64,000 bases of DNA from Closterium sp. Naga37s-1 (GCA_947471745.1 CANJKZ010000084.1:4766501-4830500), one strand, 5' to 3'. Shown: positions 10,148-22,046, counted from the first letter of the stretch. Notes: generated by a model from the letters alone, not told the origin. Numbers and translations: made by a program.

Positions 10148-10616
10148 GGCCTAGGCAGGCTGAGGGAAAACAATAAAATTGAACAAAACTAAGCGAATGA
10201 GCCTCGTTTGAAACCCTCGCAAGAGACCCCTCCAACTTCGCGGCCCGGGTTCCTCTGCAGGGAAAGGGGGAAAACTGTCAAGATCCCCCCGCAGAGGAGC
10301 TGAGGTGGTGAGGTCACTGCTTCGGTGGAGTGGAATCTTGCCGGGGATGCCAATTGCGTGGTTGTACAGAGTCGTGCCTGGCACGGCATGCGATCCGGAT
10401 TGGGCAGTCGCACCCGAAACTACGTGTGCGCTAGCATGGGCCAGATTCATGTTCGATGAATCTGGCCAGGCCAGCAAGGCGTGATGGGCGTGATTCCACG
10501 CCTTGTTGGCCATTTCACGCAGTTTTCATGCACGGAAACGAACGTTCTAGATGTGGATTGAATCCTCTTTTGAAAAAGCTTCAATTTCATGTTAAAACAA
10601 TACATTCCATTTTTGC

Positions 10617-10672
10617 CATTTTATAAACGCCGGCGCTTATAAATTTCCTCGATTATAAGCGCACCCCCCTTA
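10617..10672. repeat. Right subterminal hairpin repeat
   Basis: GCGCTTATAA and TTATAAGCGC form a 10-bp inverted pair around a loop ending in TCCTCGA. The CCTCGA loop sequence is shared with the left subterminal hairpin, so the two are related. Confidence 0.75.
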
Positions 10673-10700
10673 AAAACAATGTTTTTTTATACCCCCAGGG

Positions 10701-10724
10701 GCGCTACTATCCGGTGCCTGATGG
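10701..10724 (-). repeat. Right terminal inverted repeat of the pogo-like element
   Basis: Read on the minus strand it starts CCATCAGGCA and ends AGTAGCGC, matching the left end at 20 of 24 positions. TA follows at 10725-10726. Confidence 0.85.
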
Positions 10725-10741
10725 TATTTGTTTGTTGAAGG

Positions 10742-11180
10742 TGTTGGAAACATATTGTTCGCGCTTCTGATGTGTCGTGCACTACAACAAAGCGAAGCGA
10801 ACCGAAGCGAAGCAACATCGAGTAAACCAAAGCGGTTGACAGAAAGACAACAACAAGAGGTTGAGTGAAGGTCAAAGGTCAGCGACCTTGACTCGCCGAA
10901 AAGGAGCGTGACAGCAAGGACACATAACCGACTCACTATTGAGCAATTACCCAAGTCGTCGCTGTATCGAACCGCAACAGCAGTTATAGTTAGTGAAACC
11001 TTTCATATTCCTTTGTAATCATATAAAGTTTTGTATCTTTTTTTATTTTATCAACTTATCTTGTTCTCACATATCAGTGCAAGGTGGTTCAATTAGTTCA
11101 CTATTACGCTTCCGCTAATATATCACTACTCTGAGACTTTAGTCTTGAAAACGATCCTAAGGGCTTTTCTCAGTCCAACA
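10742..11180 (+). repeat. A1 5' LTR (439 bp)
   Basis: Runs from TGTTGGAAACA to CAGTCCAACA and is directly followed by the primer-binding site. It is related to the A2 LTRs over its whole length. It contains GGTCAAAGGTCAGCGACC and other GTCAA/TTGAC motifs, and an AT-rich part near 10995-11050 with possible TATA elements. Confidence 0.85.
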
Positions 11181-11192
11181 TGGTATGAGAGC
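11181..11192 (+). other. A1 primer-binding site overlapping the gag start
   Basis: TGGTATGAGAGC directly follows the LTR. It resembles the initiator-Met tRNA complement used by plant Copia elements (TGGTATCAGAGC). The ATG inside it (11185) is the first codon of the gag frame (MRASKTKD). Confidence 0.8.
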
Positions 11193-13674
11193 TAGCAAGA
11201 CAAAAGACAACTCTGTTCAAGCTCCTACAACAACAGAAGGCATGGCTACGCAGAAAGAAAGAAGCTCGTCTACTGGATCTCCCGGCAACACTCCTACTCC
11301 ACCGCCAGCCTCTGGACTACATACAGAGAGAGGCACAACCCAAGGACCAGTTGCAGAGTCCACTGAAACTCCCGCTAATCAAGCAACCGGCTTCGACCCA
11401 AGCATGATGGAGAGTTATTCTCCTTCATGTCGTTATGCGAGCAACATCAACAAGCAGCACCTGCGCAGTCAAACAACAGCGACAACAACAATGGAGTCAC
11501 TCCCATGAGCCTTGATGGTTCATCTTTTGCGCGTGGAAATCAACAGCCTACCTTCGCACTGTACGAGCCTCAACGCGGCTCCGTCAACTTCATGCCGAAT
11601 CGGCTCCCACCTGGACAAGAAACAAAGACTCTAGACGCACTTCAGCTGCAGTCACGGTTTGCACACATCCTGGAACTTCAAACAACAACACCATTCGAAG
11701 GCAAGGATTTCTATACCTGGTCCTTTGAGTTCGAGCTGATGATGGAAGGCGCTCAAATCCTTGGCTTCTTCGACGGTTCCCTGTCATATCCAATGCACGG
11801 GATGCAGTACGACAAACAGCAGTACACGTATCAGTCACTAATGGCGTACACCATACTCATGCGAAACATAACGCCAAACGAGCAGCAGAACATCCGGTCT
11901 TATCGCGGATACGATAACTCCGCCGAGCTCGCGTACAACCACCTGAAGAACCTGTATCAAGCAACCGGCAACGTTAATCAAAGTAGTCTCATGGCGCAAT
12001 TGACAATGGTCCAAATGCAACCCGGCGAAAAGGGAATGGCATATATCAGTCGATGTCGCGGTATGCGCAATAGACTCCTTCGATGCGGTGGATCAATATC
12101 CGAAGAAGCTTTTGTCACTGTCATCATCACAGGCCTCGGTCCTCAGTGGCGCTCCACCCGGGCCATTTCGAGCCCATGGAAGAATCTCTGAAGCAAAGCC
12201 CTGCGCCGAAATTCACGCCGGACAACAATACATGGACCTGCACGAAGAACGTCACAAGAAAAGGGCATCAGCACCAGAGTTCGCTTTTCACACTCAACGG
12301 GGCTACAACAACAACAACCGACAGAACGAGCATCAAGGACAAAGACATGTACCACCATTCTGCCACCTCTGTCGAATGTCTGGCCACTCCCGTATTCACT
12401 GCCCGAATCAACAGCAATCGACACCATCACCACGTCAACTTCGACCGTCAACTAGTCAAGTAACTTCCACACACCAGCATCTTTCAGACCAGGCGGCGCC
12501 TTCAACGACAACGTCATAACCTGCACGAGGAACAAGAAACATCATAAGATGTATGACAAGAACGGACTCTTGCATCACCGGTTCACCACCGACCTACTCA
12601 CCAGAAGAATTGCTCGACGAAAGCACACATCATCGAGAATCACTAGAACCAAACCAGACATACGCAGCTATCGCACAGAGCGAACCATCCGGTCAAGGTA
12701 CTTGGTTCTTGGACAGCTGTTGCGGACAACAGATGTGCTCGTCAAATCGCTTCGTTCACCGTGAACAACACCTCAACTGGGAAGTCTTGGTCACCGTCGC
12801 CAACAACAAGAACCTGCGCACACGACGACAAGGAGTAGTTCAACTTCAGTCCTACGAGACGAACGTCGTTTTACAGATGTCGAAGGTTTTGATTGCAGAA
12901 GGACTGGGCTACAACTTACGCAGCGTCAGCCAGCTCATGGCAAAAGGGATTCACATTGAAGCCAACAGCACCACTCATGAGTTCAACAGCTGACTGCGAC
13001 GCGATTGTCAATTTCACTACCTGGTCGCACCCACCAGATCTCGACCCAGACTTCAGCCCCGGAGGTTTCTGGTACTTGCAAACCATACCTGAAGCAGAAC
13101 GGACAAGGGCGTTAGCAGTGATTCAACAGACAACAGCAGCAACATCAACATCGGCAGCATCAACATCGGCAGAAGTAGAGACAACAGCAGCAGCAGCGAC
13201 ATCGACAGAAACAAAAGCAACAACAACAGCACCAGCACCAATCGCGAGCTCTTCATCAGCACCAACTCCCATCACCGACACCACACCGAATCCCACTTAA
13301 CAGTTGACTCCCGCCCCACGCAAAGTTCACAGAAGCACCAACATCACCGCAAGTTTTCACCCCAACTCCGATCTGTACAGACGCTCACCTGGACATCGCG
13401 CCGACGAATCATTATGGCATCAAAGGTTAGGGCATCCCAGCAACACGACACTGAACAACACGATAAGAGCAGGAGTGCTCGATAAAGACTCACTACTTTT
13501 ACCCGACCGTAGAGAACTTCAACGAGTCCGCAGAGCCTGCTTTAGCTGCCCTGAAGCCGACTTACCACATCAGCCGTTCGTCTCTCACCACAACCCGAGC
13601 GCACCAGCATACGCACCACTGGAGAAGGTCTACAGCAACATACTGTACACCCACGAAAGTAGACAAGGAGCATA
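11185..13674 (+). pseudogene. A1 gag, protease and integrase N terminus (frameshifted)
   Basis: Aligns with A2 gag-pol but in at least four frames. MRASKTKD to MMES (11185 to about 11410); then FSFMSLCEQHQQ to RAI (about 11415-12165); then RAHGRISEAK through the CCHC knuckle CHLCRMSGHSRIHC to a stop at 12517-12519; then from 12553 MTRTDSCITG to the protease site WFLDSCCGQQMCS and beyond. From about 13304 comes the pre-integrase zinc region (WHQRLGH, then CFSCPEADLPHQP) up to E1. Frame changes near 11410 and 12165, stops near 12517 and 13300 and a deletion near 12990 leave no intact polyprotein. Confidence 0.8.
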
Positions 13675-13834
13675 TGTTAGAATAAGTGACGAGGATGATG
13701 GACTAGGAAAAGGGAAGGGGTACAAGTAGGATGTCGAGAGAAATCTGTACCCCCTAAGGCTAAACCCACTATAGCCTAGACAACTATAAACACATAAAAT
13801 AAGCCTAAATATAACTAAGCATATATGTTTGACA
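13675..13834 (-). repeat. E1 3' LTR (160 bp)
   Basis: Begins TGTTAGAATAAG on the + strand and ends ATATGTTTGACA. The minus-strand sense reads TGTCAAACATATATGC..TCTAACA. It carries the GGGGTACA..TGTACCCC inverted pair seen in all E LTRs. Confidence 0.92.
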
Positions 13835-13857
13835 CACCCCCATAGGCGAAGTGGGGG
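13835..13857 (-). other. E1 polypurine tract hairpin
   Basis: On the minus strand CCCCCAC..ATGGGGGTG directly precedes the 3' LTR. CCCCCA pairs with TGGGGG around a 9-nt loop. Confidence 0.75.
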
Positions 13858-14077
13858 ATAGCCAGAACAAGCAATGGTCACAAGACCAGTCAAGAGAAGA
13901 AGCAAAGCAAAGCAAGCTCAGGGTGGATCACAAAGTCACCACACAGTCCGAGCACAAGCAGAGGGCCACAAGGCCAGTTCACATGCAGAGTTCTATAAAG
14001 AGAACAAACAATACAGTGATCATACCCTAACAAGTGCAAGCATGCAGGTATATAGATAGATCACAGTACAGGCCGAG

Positions 14078-17000
14078 TCAGGCAGTAACTAAGTGAGGCA
14101 AAGTAGGCACAAGGCCTAACACAGTAACAAAGCGCTGATGGTCACCAGGCGGAAGTGCCTTGGTGAAGACATCAGCAGTGTTGGCCTGAGTGGCCACGTA
14201 CGCTAGACGAAGCTGACCACGCTGCTGCAACTCTCGAGCAAGGAAGTATCGCAGAGCGATGTGCTTCGTTCTATGCTCCAGTCTGTGCTCCTGACACAAG
14301 GCTATCATGGCCTTGTTGTCTACGTACAGGACTGGAGGCGAACGAGGCTGCTCTCCCAAGTCGGTCAGCAAGTAGGTGAGCCAGCGTAGCTCCTGAGCAG
14401 CCATGGCTCCGGCGTAGATCTCAGCCTCACAGCTGGAGCTGAGAACTGAAGAAGAGCGGGTAGACCGCCAAGAAACCGAGCCGGACCCAAGGCTGAAGGT
14501 GTAACCCTGCGACGACCGCTGCGTAGCTGAGTCGTCAACCCAGGAGGCGTCTGCGTGACCAGTGAGGACAACAGGACCCCGTCCTCCAAGCACAAGCCCC
14601 ATGTCCGACGTACTGCACAGGTAACACAGTACCCTCTTCGCAGCATCCCAGTGCACCTTTCGGTGCCTACCGGGAGCCACGTAGCGAGCCAGAAGGCTGA
14701 GAGGGTACGCGAGGTCAGGTCGTGTGCAAGTCATCAGGTACATGAGGCAACCCACAAGCTCTGGGTACGGACCACTCGGCACTACGGACTCGTCCGAAGG
14801 TGGAGCTGAGAGCGAGTGGCTGGTAGACAGAGGAGTGAGCTGTGGCGAGGAGTACTGGAAGCCGAAGCGCTGAAGGACCTGGTGCACCATGTGTGACTGA
14901 GTCAGTGTGATGGTGCGCCGTGCTCTGTCCCGGGTGATCTGCAGGCCAAGATAGGTGCGCAGTTCACCCATGTCAATGCAGGTATGTCTCTTCTGCATCT
15001 CGGACTTCACTAGGGTCAGTGCCTCAGTGTCAGCCGTGGCAAAGACGAGTTCGTCGACGTACACTAGGACGTAGAAGGGCGGCAGCGAGGTGTCGGTGCG
15101 TAGAAACAGCGACGGGTCTGCTGTAGAAGGAACAAACCCAAGAGCCGCAAGTGTAGTCCTGAGTGTGTCGTGCCACTCGCGAGGCGCCTGGCGGAGACCG
15201 TAGACTGGCCGGCGGAGGCTCCACTGGGTACCTGTAGGAAACGACCCAGTGAAACCAGGTGGTCGGCGCAGCCAGATCTCCTCGTGCAGGCTGCCCTGCA
15301 GGAAGGCTGTACTGAAGTCCACGGAGTGTAACTCGTATTCACGCTGAGCAGCTACGTGCAGCAACACCCGAAGAGTAGTCATCTTCGGGGTGGGGGAGAA
15401 GGTCTGGAAGTAGTCAACTCCCTGTCGCTGACTGAACCCTCGAGCAACGTAACGCGCCTTGAAGGCAGGCGGAGAACCCGGCGGCCGCTTCACCCTGAAG
15501 ATCCACATGTCATTGACTATGTTCACCCTAGGTGGGGGAACCTCGTCGACGTAAGTGCCTGTGGACTTCCAGGATGCCATCTCGACATCCATAGCTGCCT
15601 GCCACCGAGAGGAGTAAGGACCCGTAATCACCTCTGCGTAAGAGCACGGGGTCAGGATGTCTGGAGCATCCGGGTCTCCCTCAGGGGCAAGTAGCAAGGA
15701 AGCGAAACGAGGTACAGCAGCTGCAAGACACTCAAAGTCCTCCTGCCTATCCTCAAGGACGTCCGTGCCAAGAGCACACTCAGCCCCGACGGACGGAGGA
15801 CTGGCAGACACAGACTCAGCAACTAGAGCAGAGGCGTAGTCGAGACGGCAGGCAGCAGCAAAGTCAAGCAGCTCAGCAACGAGAGCAGAAGCAGCAGCAG
15901 ACTCAAAGGAAGGGTCTGTGACAGCAGTGGCAAGGAGCCGAGCGACAGTGGGACTGGCAGCAAGCGCTCGGTCAGACTCAGGGTCAGGGGCCTCAAGAAG
16001 AGAGGACTCAGGAGGAGCAGGCAGAGGAACACGCAGTGGAACAGAGGAAGGACGGAGTGCCATAGTGTGCGTGCCCGGGACAGGAGGAGGACGCGAACGA
16101 GGAGCGCGACGAGCAGTGCGAACAAGCGAGACAGGACAAGACGCAGGCTCACGACGCTCTGTAAGACCTCCAGACTGCTCAGTGTAAGGAGAGGGAACAG
16201 GCAGTGGGGAGGCTGGCTGTAACGGCGGCTGCGACTGGTCAGGCGGTGGACAGAGGAAGGGAGGAGGAAGACCAGTAGAAGACGAGACACCAAGAACCTG
16301 CTGAAGCAGGGGAACAAAGTACGGGCGCGACCGCACAGTGCCTCCAGCATTTCCAGCTCCAGGGTCAACAGCTCCAGCTCCTGCAGCTCCAGCGCCTCCT
16401 GCGCCAGGGCCTCCAACTCCAGCTACACCAGCTCCAGCGCCTCCGGCGCCAGCTGCTCCAGGCTCCGTAGGGTCTCCAGCTCCAGTAGTAACAGCAGCAC
16501 CTCCAGCTCCAGCGTCTCCAAGCTCGCCAGCCACAGGAGCTCCACTCCGACGGTGTGGGCGCTGAACAAGCCACTCACGTAGCTGCTGCGAGGACAGTCG
16601 CGGTGAAGCACCAGCAGGACCGCCAGACGAAGCAGCACCCCGAGGCTCAGCACCCCCAGACTCCGCACCCTCCGACTCAGCACCCCCAGGCTCCGCACCC
16701 TCCGACTCAGCACCCCCAGGCTCAACACCCTCAGGCTCAGCACCCCCAGACCCAGCACCCTCAGACCCCGCACCCCCCGGCTCCGCACCCCCAGACGCAG
16801 CACCCCCAGACGCAGCACCTGGAGCAGCACCTGAGACGACAGCTACCTGAACAGGCGCAGTACCAGGGAGAGGGTCTACCTGAGACACTCCCGAGGGAGC
16901 AGGACCCTGGGGCGGAAGGGGGTCTACCGGAGGTGGACCGGGAGCAAGGAAGAGCGGCGGGGGCGGGGAAGGGGCAGAGCGGTAGGGGAAGAGACGGTAG

Positions 17001-19745
17001 AAGGGAACCGACTCGTCGAACGTGACGTCCTGAGAAGGGAGGACACGGCGCGAGGTGGGGTGGTAAAACTGCCAGCCAGGCGCGTCAGGGACAAAGCGAA
17101 GGAAGACGCGGGGAATGGCGCGGGCGGAGAGCTTGTCCGCGGACGTATCGCGAACAAAGGCATGAGAACCCCAGACCTGGAACACCGACGCATCGCCAAC
17201 CTTCCCCGTCCAACGCAGTGTGGGCGAGGTCTTTGGCAAGGAGACACGGGGCCAAAGGTTGAGCTGATGCGCAGCGTACCGGACCGCAAACGGCCACAGA
17301 AAATGGGGAGCGGCCGCATGGATCATGGAAGTACGAGCGACGTCCATGACTAAGCCAATGCGGCGCTCAGCAATCCCATTTTGCTGAGGGGAGTCCGGAA
17401 GCGTGAACGACTGGAGAATGCCCTCCCCACGACAAAAGTCCCGCAAGAGGTCGGAGGAGAACTCACCACCTCTGTCAGAGTGCAGACGCAGGACAGGAAG
17501 GTCCTGGCCGAACCGCTCGCGCAGCTGGAGACGGACTGAGCGGATCCAAGGGATCAAGACAGCAGAGACTTCATCCTTGCTGCGCAAGGGGAAGACTGTG
17601 GTGTACCGCGTGTAGTCGTCAACTACCAGCAGAAAGTAGCGCTCGCGGCCCTGTCCACTGACGCGGGCTGGGCCCCACACGTCCATGTGGAGGGTCTGCA
17701 GGGGAGCAGTCGTCGGGGGAAACGAGGAGTGAGGAGCGGCGCGCTGCCGCCTTTCGACGCAAGGAAGACAGGGCGGGGCAGGCGAGCGCGGCAGGGGAGG
17801 CAGAGACGTGAGGAGACCAGAGACAAGGAGACGGGAGTGCATGCCACGAAGGCGTGGCAGGGAGGGGTGACCCAGGCGGTGGTGCCAAAGAAGATTCTGG
17901 TGCGACAGGAGGCGACACGAGCAAGAGGCGGCTACCTGACCGGACGCGAACACCTGAGCAGACGCAGCGACCTGAGGAGGCCCAGTAGCCAGTGTGTACA
18001 AACTCGACCCTGGCCGACGAGTGAACGTAGCCAGGTGACGCCCCGTCCGTGTGCACGTGCAGATTGACACACGCTGACCCCCAGGAGTGGTGGTAGTGAC
18101 CATCGCATCCTGAAGGGCAACGGTACTCACCAAGTTCGTAGAGAACTAGAGGAGGTGGACACGGGAGGACAGTGGAGGAACTGGCAACAACCGGGCCCCC
18201 AGAGGGGTCAGCCAGTCTGATCGGAACAGGTGCAGGAAGAGGAGTGAGAGTGGTGCTGTCACGAAAGAAACAGCGCGAGGCGCCGGAGTCTAACGTGAAG
18301 GTGTGCAGGGCCTCAGCAGGCGCAGTACCAAGGGGAGTACCAGACGCACTAGCACCTAGAGCAGCAGCGGCTATACCTGGGTCAGGCGGCACACACCAGT
18401 AACAGTCACCCTTAGCACTAAAAGACAAAGCATACATGGCAGAGATTATAACATCAAAGTCTAGGTCAAAGATAGCAACTCCCGACCTAAGCAACTCCGC
18501 CCAGCGAGGGCGCTCGACGTCATCACCAAACTCAGTGCGCCAGGCGTCGTCAAGGCGGGCAAAGCAGCGGCGCTCAGTGTGAAAGCTCCCGCATGTCCTG
18601 CTCGCACGGGCACCCGTGCGAATGACATACGGGCAGGTCTCACTACCCTCACCCGCCCCACGCTGAACCATCCACTCACGGAGCTGCTGGGGCGTCTGAG
18701 TCTCGCTCCGACGCTGCTGCTGCTGGCCCCGACCACCACCAGGGCCTCCACGCTGAGGTCCAGACCGACCACCACTGGTCCCACCGCCTCCACTGCCGCC
18801 ACTCCCTCCGCTGCCTCCACCGCTGCCACCAGAGCCTCCACCTCCACCACCGGTCCCACCACCGCCACCACCTCCACCGCCTCTGCCTCCTCTACCGCTG
18901 CCCCCACTACCACGCCCACTGCCACCTCCACCACCACCGCTGCCTCCTCCACTACCCCGGCCACCCTTGCCCTTGCTGTTGCGGCGCTTCGTACTAGTCG
19001 AAGCAGCACCGACGTCCTCAGGAACAGAGACGTCTGCAGCAGCAGCAGAGGCGAAGGAGGAGGAAAGGGGGAAGGGGGAGCACCCCTCAAAGAAGGGTGA
19101 GCGCGGAGTGCCACGAGCAGCACCTACAGCAACTGCACTAGTCTCAGCTGCGAGGAGATGCTGCTCGAGGAGGTCAACAGTGAGGGAAGTGGGGTCGAGG
19201 GTGAGGAAGTGGTCCTTGACAGAGCGAAGGGAGTCAGGGAGGCGAGTGACTATGAAGTAGAGGGTGATGAACATGGGGGGCTGGTTCGTGGGAAGGAACT
19301 CAGCAGGGACGGTAGCGCGGTAGCGAGCGTCGCTAGTGCGCAGGTGGGTAACCAGGTCCGCTACTGTGGCAAAAGCCGACAGCTCAGGGAACAGGTAGGG
19401 CAGTAGCAGTCTGCCAATAGCAGCAGTGGCAGGGGAGGAGTAGCGAGCCACGACAGCGTCGTACAAGGCCTGTGCTGTCCTGTGCTCGCCAAAGTGAGCA
19501 CATTCGGTTGCGGGCAGGTGGTTGCGAATGGCCAAGCGGGCAGTAGCGTCACGAGACAGCCACTGGGAACGAGTCGAAACGTCAGCTGTGGCGGGAGGGG
19601 CTGGAGCGGCACCGGACACGTGGTCAAACAGTGAGACACTGTCCCGACTGTCGCTCAGTAGGTACAGTTGAAGATCGTCGTGCCACGTGTCAAATGCTAC
19701 AGGTCTGCCCTCCGGGTCGAACGGGAGAACTCGAAGCGACGCCAT
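14078..19745 (-). pseudogene. E1 gag-pol polyprotein, one frameshift
   Basis: The frame starts at ATG 19745 (MASLRVLPFDPEG) with a Copia-type gag domain, a Gly/Ser-rich tract, an enlarged zinc motif (CPYVIRTGARASRTC then GSFHTERRC) and the protease site LDSGAS. A deletion of about 31 bp near 18150, compared with E2, shifts the frame after STVLPCP. Pol resumes at 18133 and runs to the stop at 14078. It has the integrase HHCC zinc (HHRLGH..CLPCVE), DDE core (VVDDYTRY, LHSDRGGEF, QQNGIAERR), a Gly/Ala/Glu-repeat linker, RT and RNase H ending PHLVTA. The RT box reads YVDE instead of YVDD. Otherwise the reading frames are long and uninterrupted (1351 codons for pol). Confidence 0.88.
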
Positions 19746-21166
19746 AGGGGTCGAGGGGCCAAACAGGGGGCCGGGCGCAGGGCTCTGAGGTGGGGCCGAG
19801 GGGCAAACAAGGGGCCGGGGGGGGGGCGGGCGCCGTGCTGTGAGGTGGGGCCGAGGAGCCTAGGGGCCGCGGGGCCAAACAAGGGGCCGGGGGGGCCTAG
19901 GGGGGCCGAGGGGCCTAGGGGGCCGAGGGGCCAAACAAGGGGTCGGGGGGGGGGCGGGCGCCGTGCAGTGAGGTGGGGCCGAGGAGCCGAGGGGCTGCGG
20001 GGCCAAACAAGGGGCCGGGGGGCCTAGGGGGGCCGAGGGGCCTAGGGGGCCGAGGGGCCAAACAAGGGGCCGGGGGGGCCGGGCGCCGTGCTGTGAGGTG
20101 GGGCCGAGGGGCCTAGGGGCCGCGGGGCCAAACAAGGGGCCGGGGGGCCTAGGGGGGCCGAGAGGCCTAGGGGGCCGAGGGGCCAAACAAGGGGCCGGGG
20201 GGGCCGGGCGCCGTGCTGTGAGGTGGGGCCGAGGAGCCTAGGGGCCGCGGGGCCAAACAAGGGGCCGGGGGGCCTAGGGGGGGCCGAGGGGCCTAGGGGG
20301 GCCGAGGGGCCTAGGGGGCCGAGGGGCCTAGGGGCCGTGGGGCCAAACAAGGGGCCGGGGGGCCTAGGGGGGCCGAGGGGCCAAACAAGGGGCCTGGGGG
20401 CCGCGGGGCCAAACAGGTACGGGGCCAGGCGCTGGGCAGGTACTGGGCCGGGCGCTGAGCAGGTACAGGGCCGGGCGCTGGGCAGGTACGGGGCCAGGCG
20501 CTGGGCAGGTACGGGGCCGGGCGCTGGGCAGGTACGGGGCCGGGCGCTGGGCGCGGAATGGGGTCGGGCGGGGGCTAGGTACGGGGCCGGGCGCTGGGCT
20601 AGGTACGGACCGTGCGCTGGGCTAGGTACGGGCCGGGCGCGGGGCTAGGTACGAGCCGAGCGCGGGCTAGGTACGGGGCCGGGCGCTGGCTAGGCTTGGG
20701 GCCGTGCGCTGGGCTAGGTACGGGCCGAGCGCGGACGAGAGATGGGGCCGGGCGCGGGCAGGGTACGGGCCGGTCGCGAGGCTAGGTACGGGCCGGGCGC
20801 GGGGCTAGGAACGGGGCCGAGCGCGGGAAGGGTACGGGCCGATCGCGGGGGTAGGAACGGGGCCGAGCGTGAGGCTAGGTACGGGCCGATCGCGGGGCTA
20901 GGAACGGGCTGGGCGCGGGCGACGGGGCCGACGGGGCCAGCGGGGCCGAGGGGCCGAGCTAGGAGCGACGGGCCAAGGGGCCGAGCGCGGGCTAAGTACG
21001 GGCCGGGCGCGGGGCGACGGAGTCGACGGGGCCAAGGGGCCGAGGCGACGGGGCCAAGGGGCCGCGCCTAGGGGCTAGGGGCGACGCCAAGGGGCGACGG
21101 GCCGAGGCCTAGGCTAGTAGGGCAGTAGGTGGTGGGCCCATTGAGATTAGGTCCTAGGAAATTTTC
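19746..21166 (-). repeat. E1 GC-rich minisatellite leader
   Basis: Between gag start and primer-binding site lies about 1.4 kb of tandem GC-rich repeats. Up to about 20410 the + strand repeats GGGGCCGAGGGGCCTAGG and GGGCCAAACAAGGGGCCGGG units. From 20410 to about 20900 the unit is close to GGGCAGGTACGGGGCCGGGC. Stop-rich or low-complexity frames only; no gene. Confidence 0.85.
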
Positions 21167-21179
21167 GCTCTTAATACCA
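21167..21179 (-). other. E1 primer-binding site
   Basis: On the minus strand TGGTATTAAGAGC directly follows the 5' LTR, close to the initiator-Met tRNA complement with one extra base. Downstream the usual hairpin is half lost (only TAGGACC remains), but GGGCCCACCAC is kept at about 21130-21141. Confidence 0.8.
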
Positions 21180-21339
21180 TGTTAGAATAAGTGATGAGGA
21201 TGATTGACTAGGAAAAGGGAAGGGGTACAAGTAGGATGTCGAGAGAAATCTGTACCCCCTAAGGCTAAACCCACTATAGCCTAGACAACTATAAACACAT
21301 AAACTAAGCCTAGATATAACTAAGCATATATGTTTGACA
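21180..21339 (-). repeat. E1 5' LTR (160 bp)
   Basis: Differs from the 3' LTR at four of 160 positions. Followed by GCATA, the target duplication, at 21340-21344. Confidence 0.92.
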
Positions 21340-21344
21340 GCATA

Positions 21345-21688
21345 CAACTACGTAATTACTTTCATCGACGCCGCCACCAGATACGTATGGCATCTCAACC
21401 TTCCGAGTCGTGACATGGCCTTCGAAGCATTCATCGCTTGGCTCCCAGTAGCAGAAAGAGAATAAGGAGTGAATCTAAAAAGATTTCAGTCAGACGAAGG
21501 AGGAAAATATCAGTCACAGCGGTTCAAGCAATACTTGGCGGAGAGAGGCATCAAGCAACTCATTTCTCTTCCCTACGCTCATCAGCAGCAAGGCGTGGCA
21601 GAAAGAATGAACAGGACCCTCCAGAACATCATGCGCAAGCTGCTACGTGGCATGCGGCTACCCAACCTTCAGTGGCCTGAGGCGATGG
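21345..21688 (+). pseudogene. A1 integrase core fragment between E1 and E2
   Basis: Encodes the middle of the A1 integrase: TFIDAATRYVWHLNLPS with the first D, FQSDEGGKYQSQRF with the second D, and QQQGVAERMNRTL with the E. There is one in-frame TAA just before GVNLKRFQSD. Continuous with 13674 on the left and 29136 on the right once E1, E2 and the duplicated target bases are removed. Confidence 0.88.
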
Positions 21689-21821
21689 TGTCAAGAGAAT
21701 GAACGAGAATGAATGAACTAGCAAAGAGTTGGGTACAAGTACTAACCCTAATTGGGTTGTACCCCCTATGGGCTGCCCCACTACAGCCTACACAATATAA
21801 GCTATAGATATGAGTTTGACA
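21689..21821 (-). repeat. E2 3' LTR (133 bp)
   Basis: Starts TGTCAAGAGAATG on the + strand and ends GAGTTTGACA. Preceded by target duplication GATGG. The minus-strand hairpin stem here is GGCTG/CAGCC. Confidence 0.92.
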
Positions 21822-21844
21822 CACCCCCATAGGCAAAGTGGGGG
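21822..21844 (-). other. E2 polypurine tract hairpin
   Basis: Minus strand CCCCCACTTTGCCTATGGGGGTG up to the LTR border gives a 6-bp stem around the tract. Confidence 0.75.
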
Positions 21845-22046
21845 AGAACAAGTGGTCACAAGACCAGTCAAGAAAAGCAAAGCAAGCTCAGGGTGGATCA
21901 CAAAGTCACCACACATTCCGAGCACAAGCAAAGGCCACAAGGCCAGTTCACATGCATAGTTATATCAAGAGAACAAACAGAAGAGTGATTATACCCTAGC
22001 AAGACTAACCATGCAAGTATATATATAGATCAAAGTACAAGCAAAG

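Larger units (their letters stand above)
7571..10724 (-). mobile_element. pogo/Tigger-like DNA transposon with TA target duplication
   Basis: The left end begins CCGTAAGGCCCCGGATAG right after a TA (7569-7570). The inverted right end, read on the minus strand from 10724, begins CCATCAGGCACCGGATAG and is followed by TA (10725-10726). Over 24 bp the two termini agree at 20 positions. TA duplication and a CENP-B/Psq-type HTH plus DDE transposase are the hallmarks of the pogo branch of Tc1/mariner. The A1 LTR begins 17 bp beyond the right end, so the Copia element landed next to it. The transposase carries a premature stop and a frameshift, so this copy is non-autonomous now. Confidence 0.85.
13675..21339 (-). 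mobile_element. Copia element E1 (short LTR, nearly full length)
   Basis: Two 160-bp LTRs (13675-13834, 21180-21339) with four differences flank a minus-strand element. GCATA is duplicated on both sides (13670-13674, 21340-21344). The primer-binding site TGGTATTAAGAGC lies next to the right (5') LTR. The polypurine tract lies next to the left (3') LTR. Inserted antisense in the A1 integrase. The coding region has one frameshift and a changed RT active site. Confidence 0.93.

Noticed and set aside
16555..17025. Antisense frames rich in HPQTQHPQAQ in E1, with equivalents in E2, E3 and E4
   Set aside because: They are the opposite strand of the 15-bp coding repeat in the linker. They have no start context or conservation beyond the repeat.
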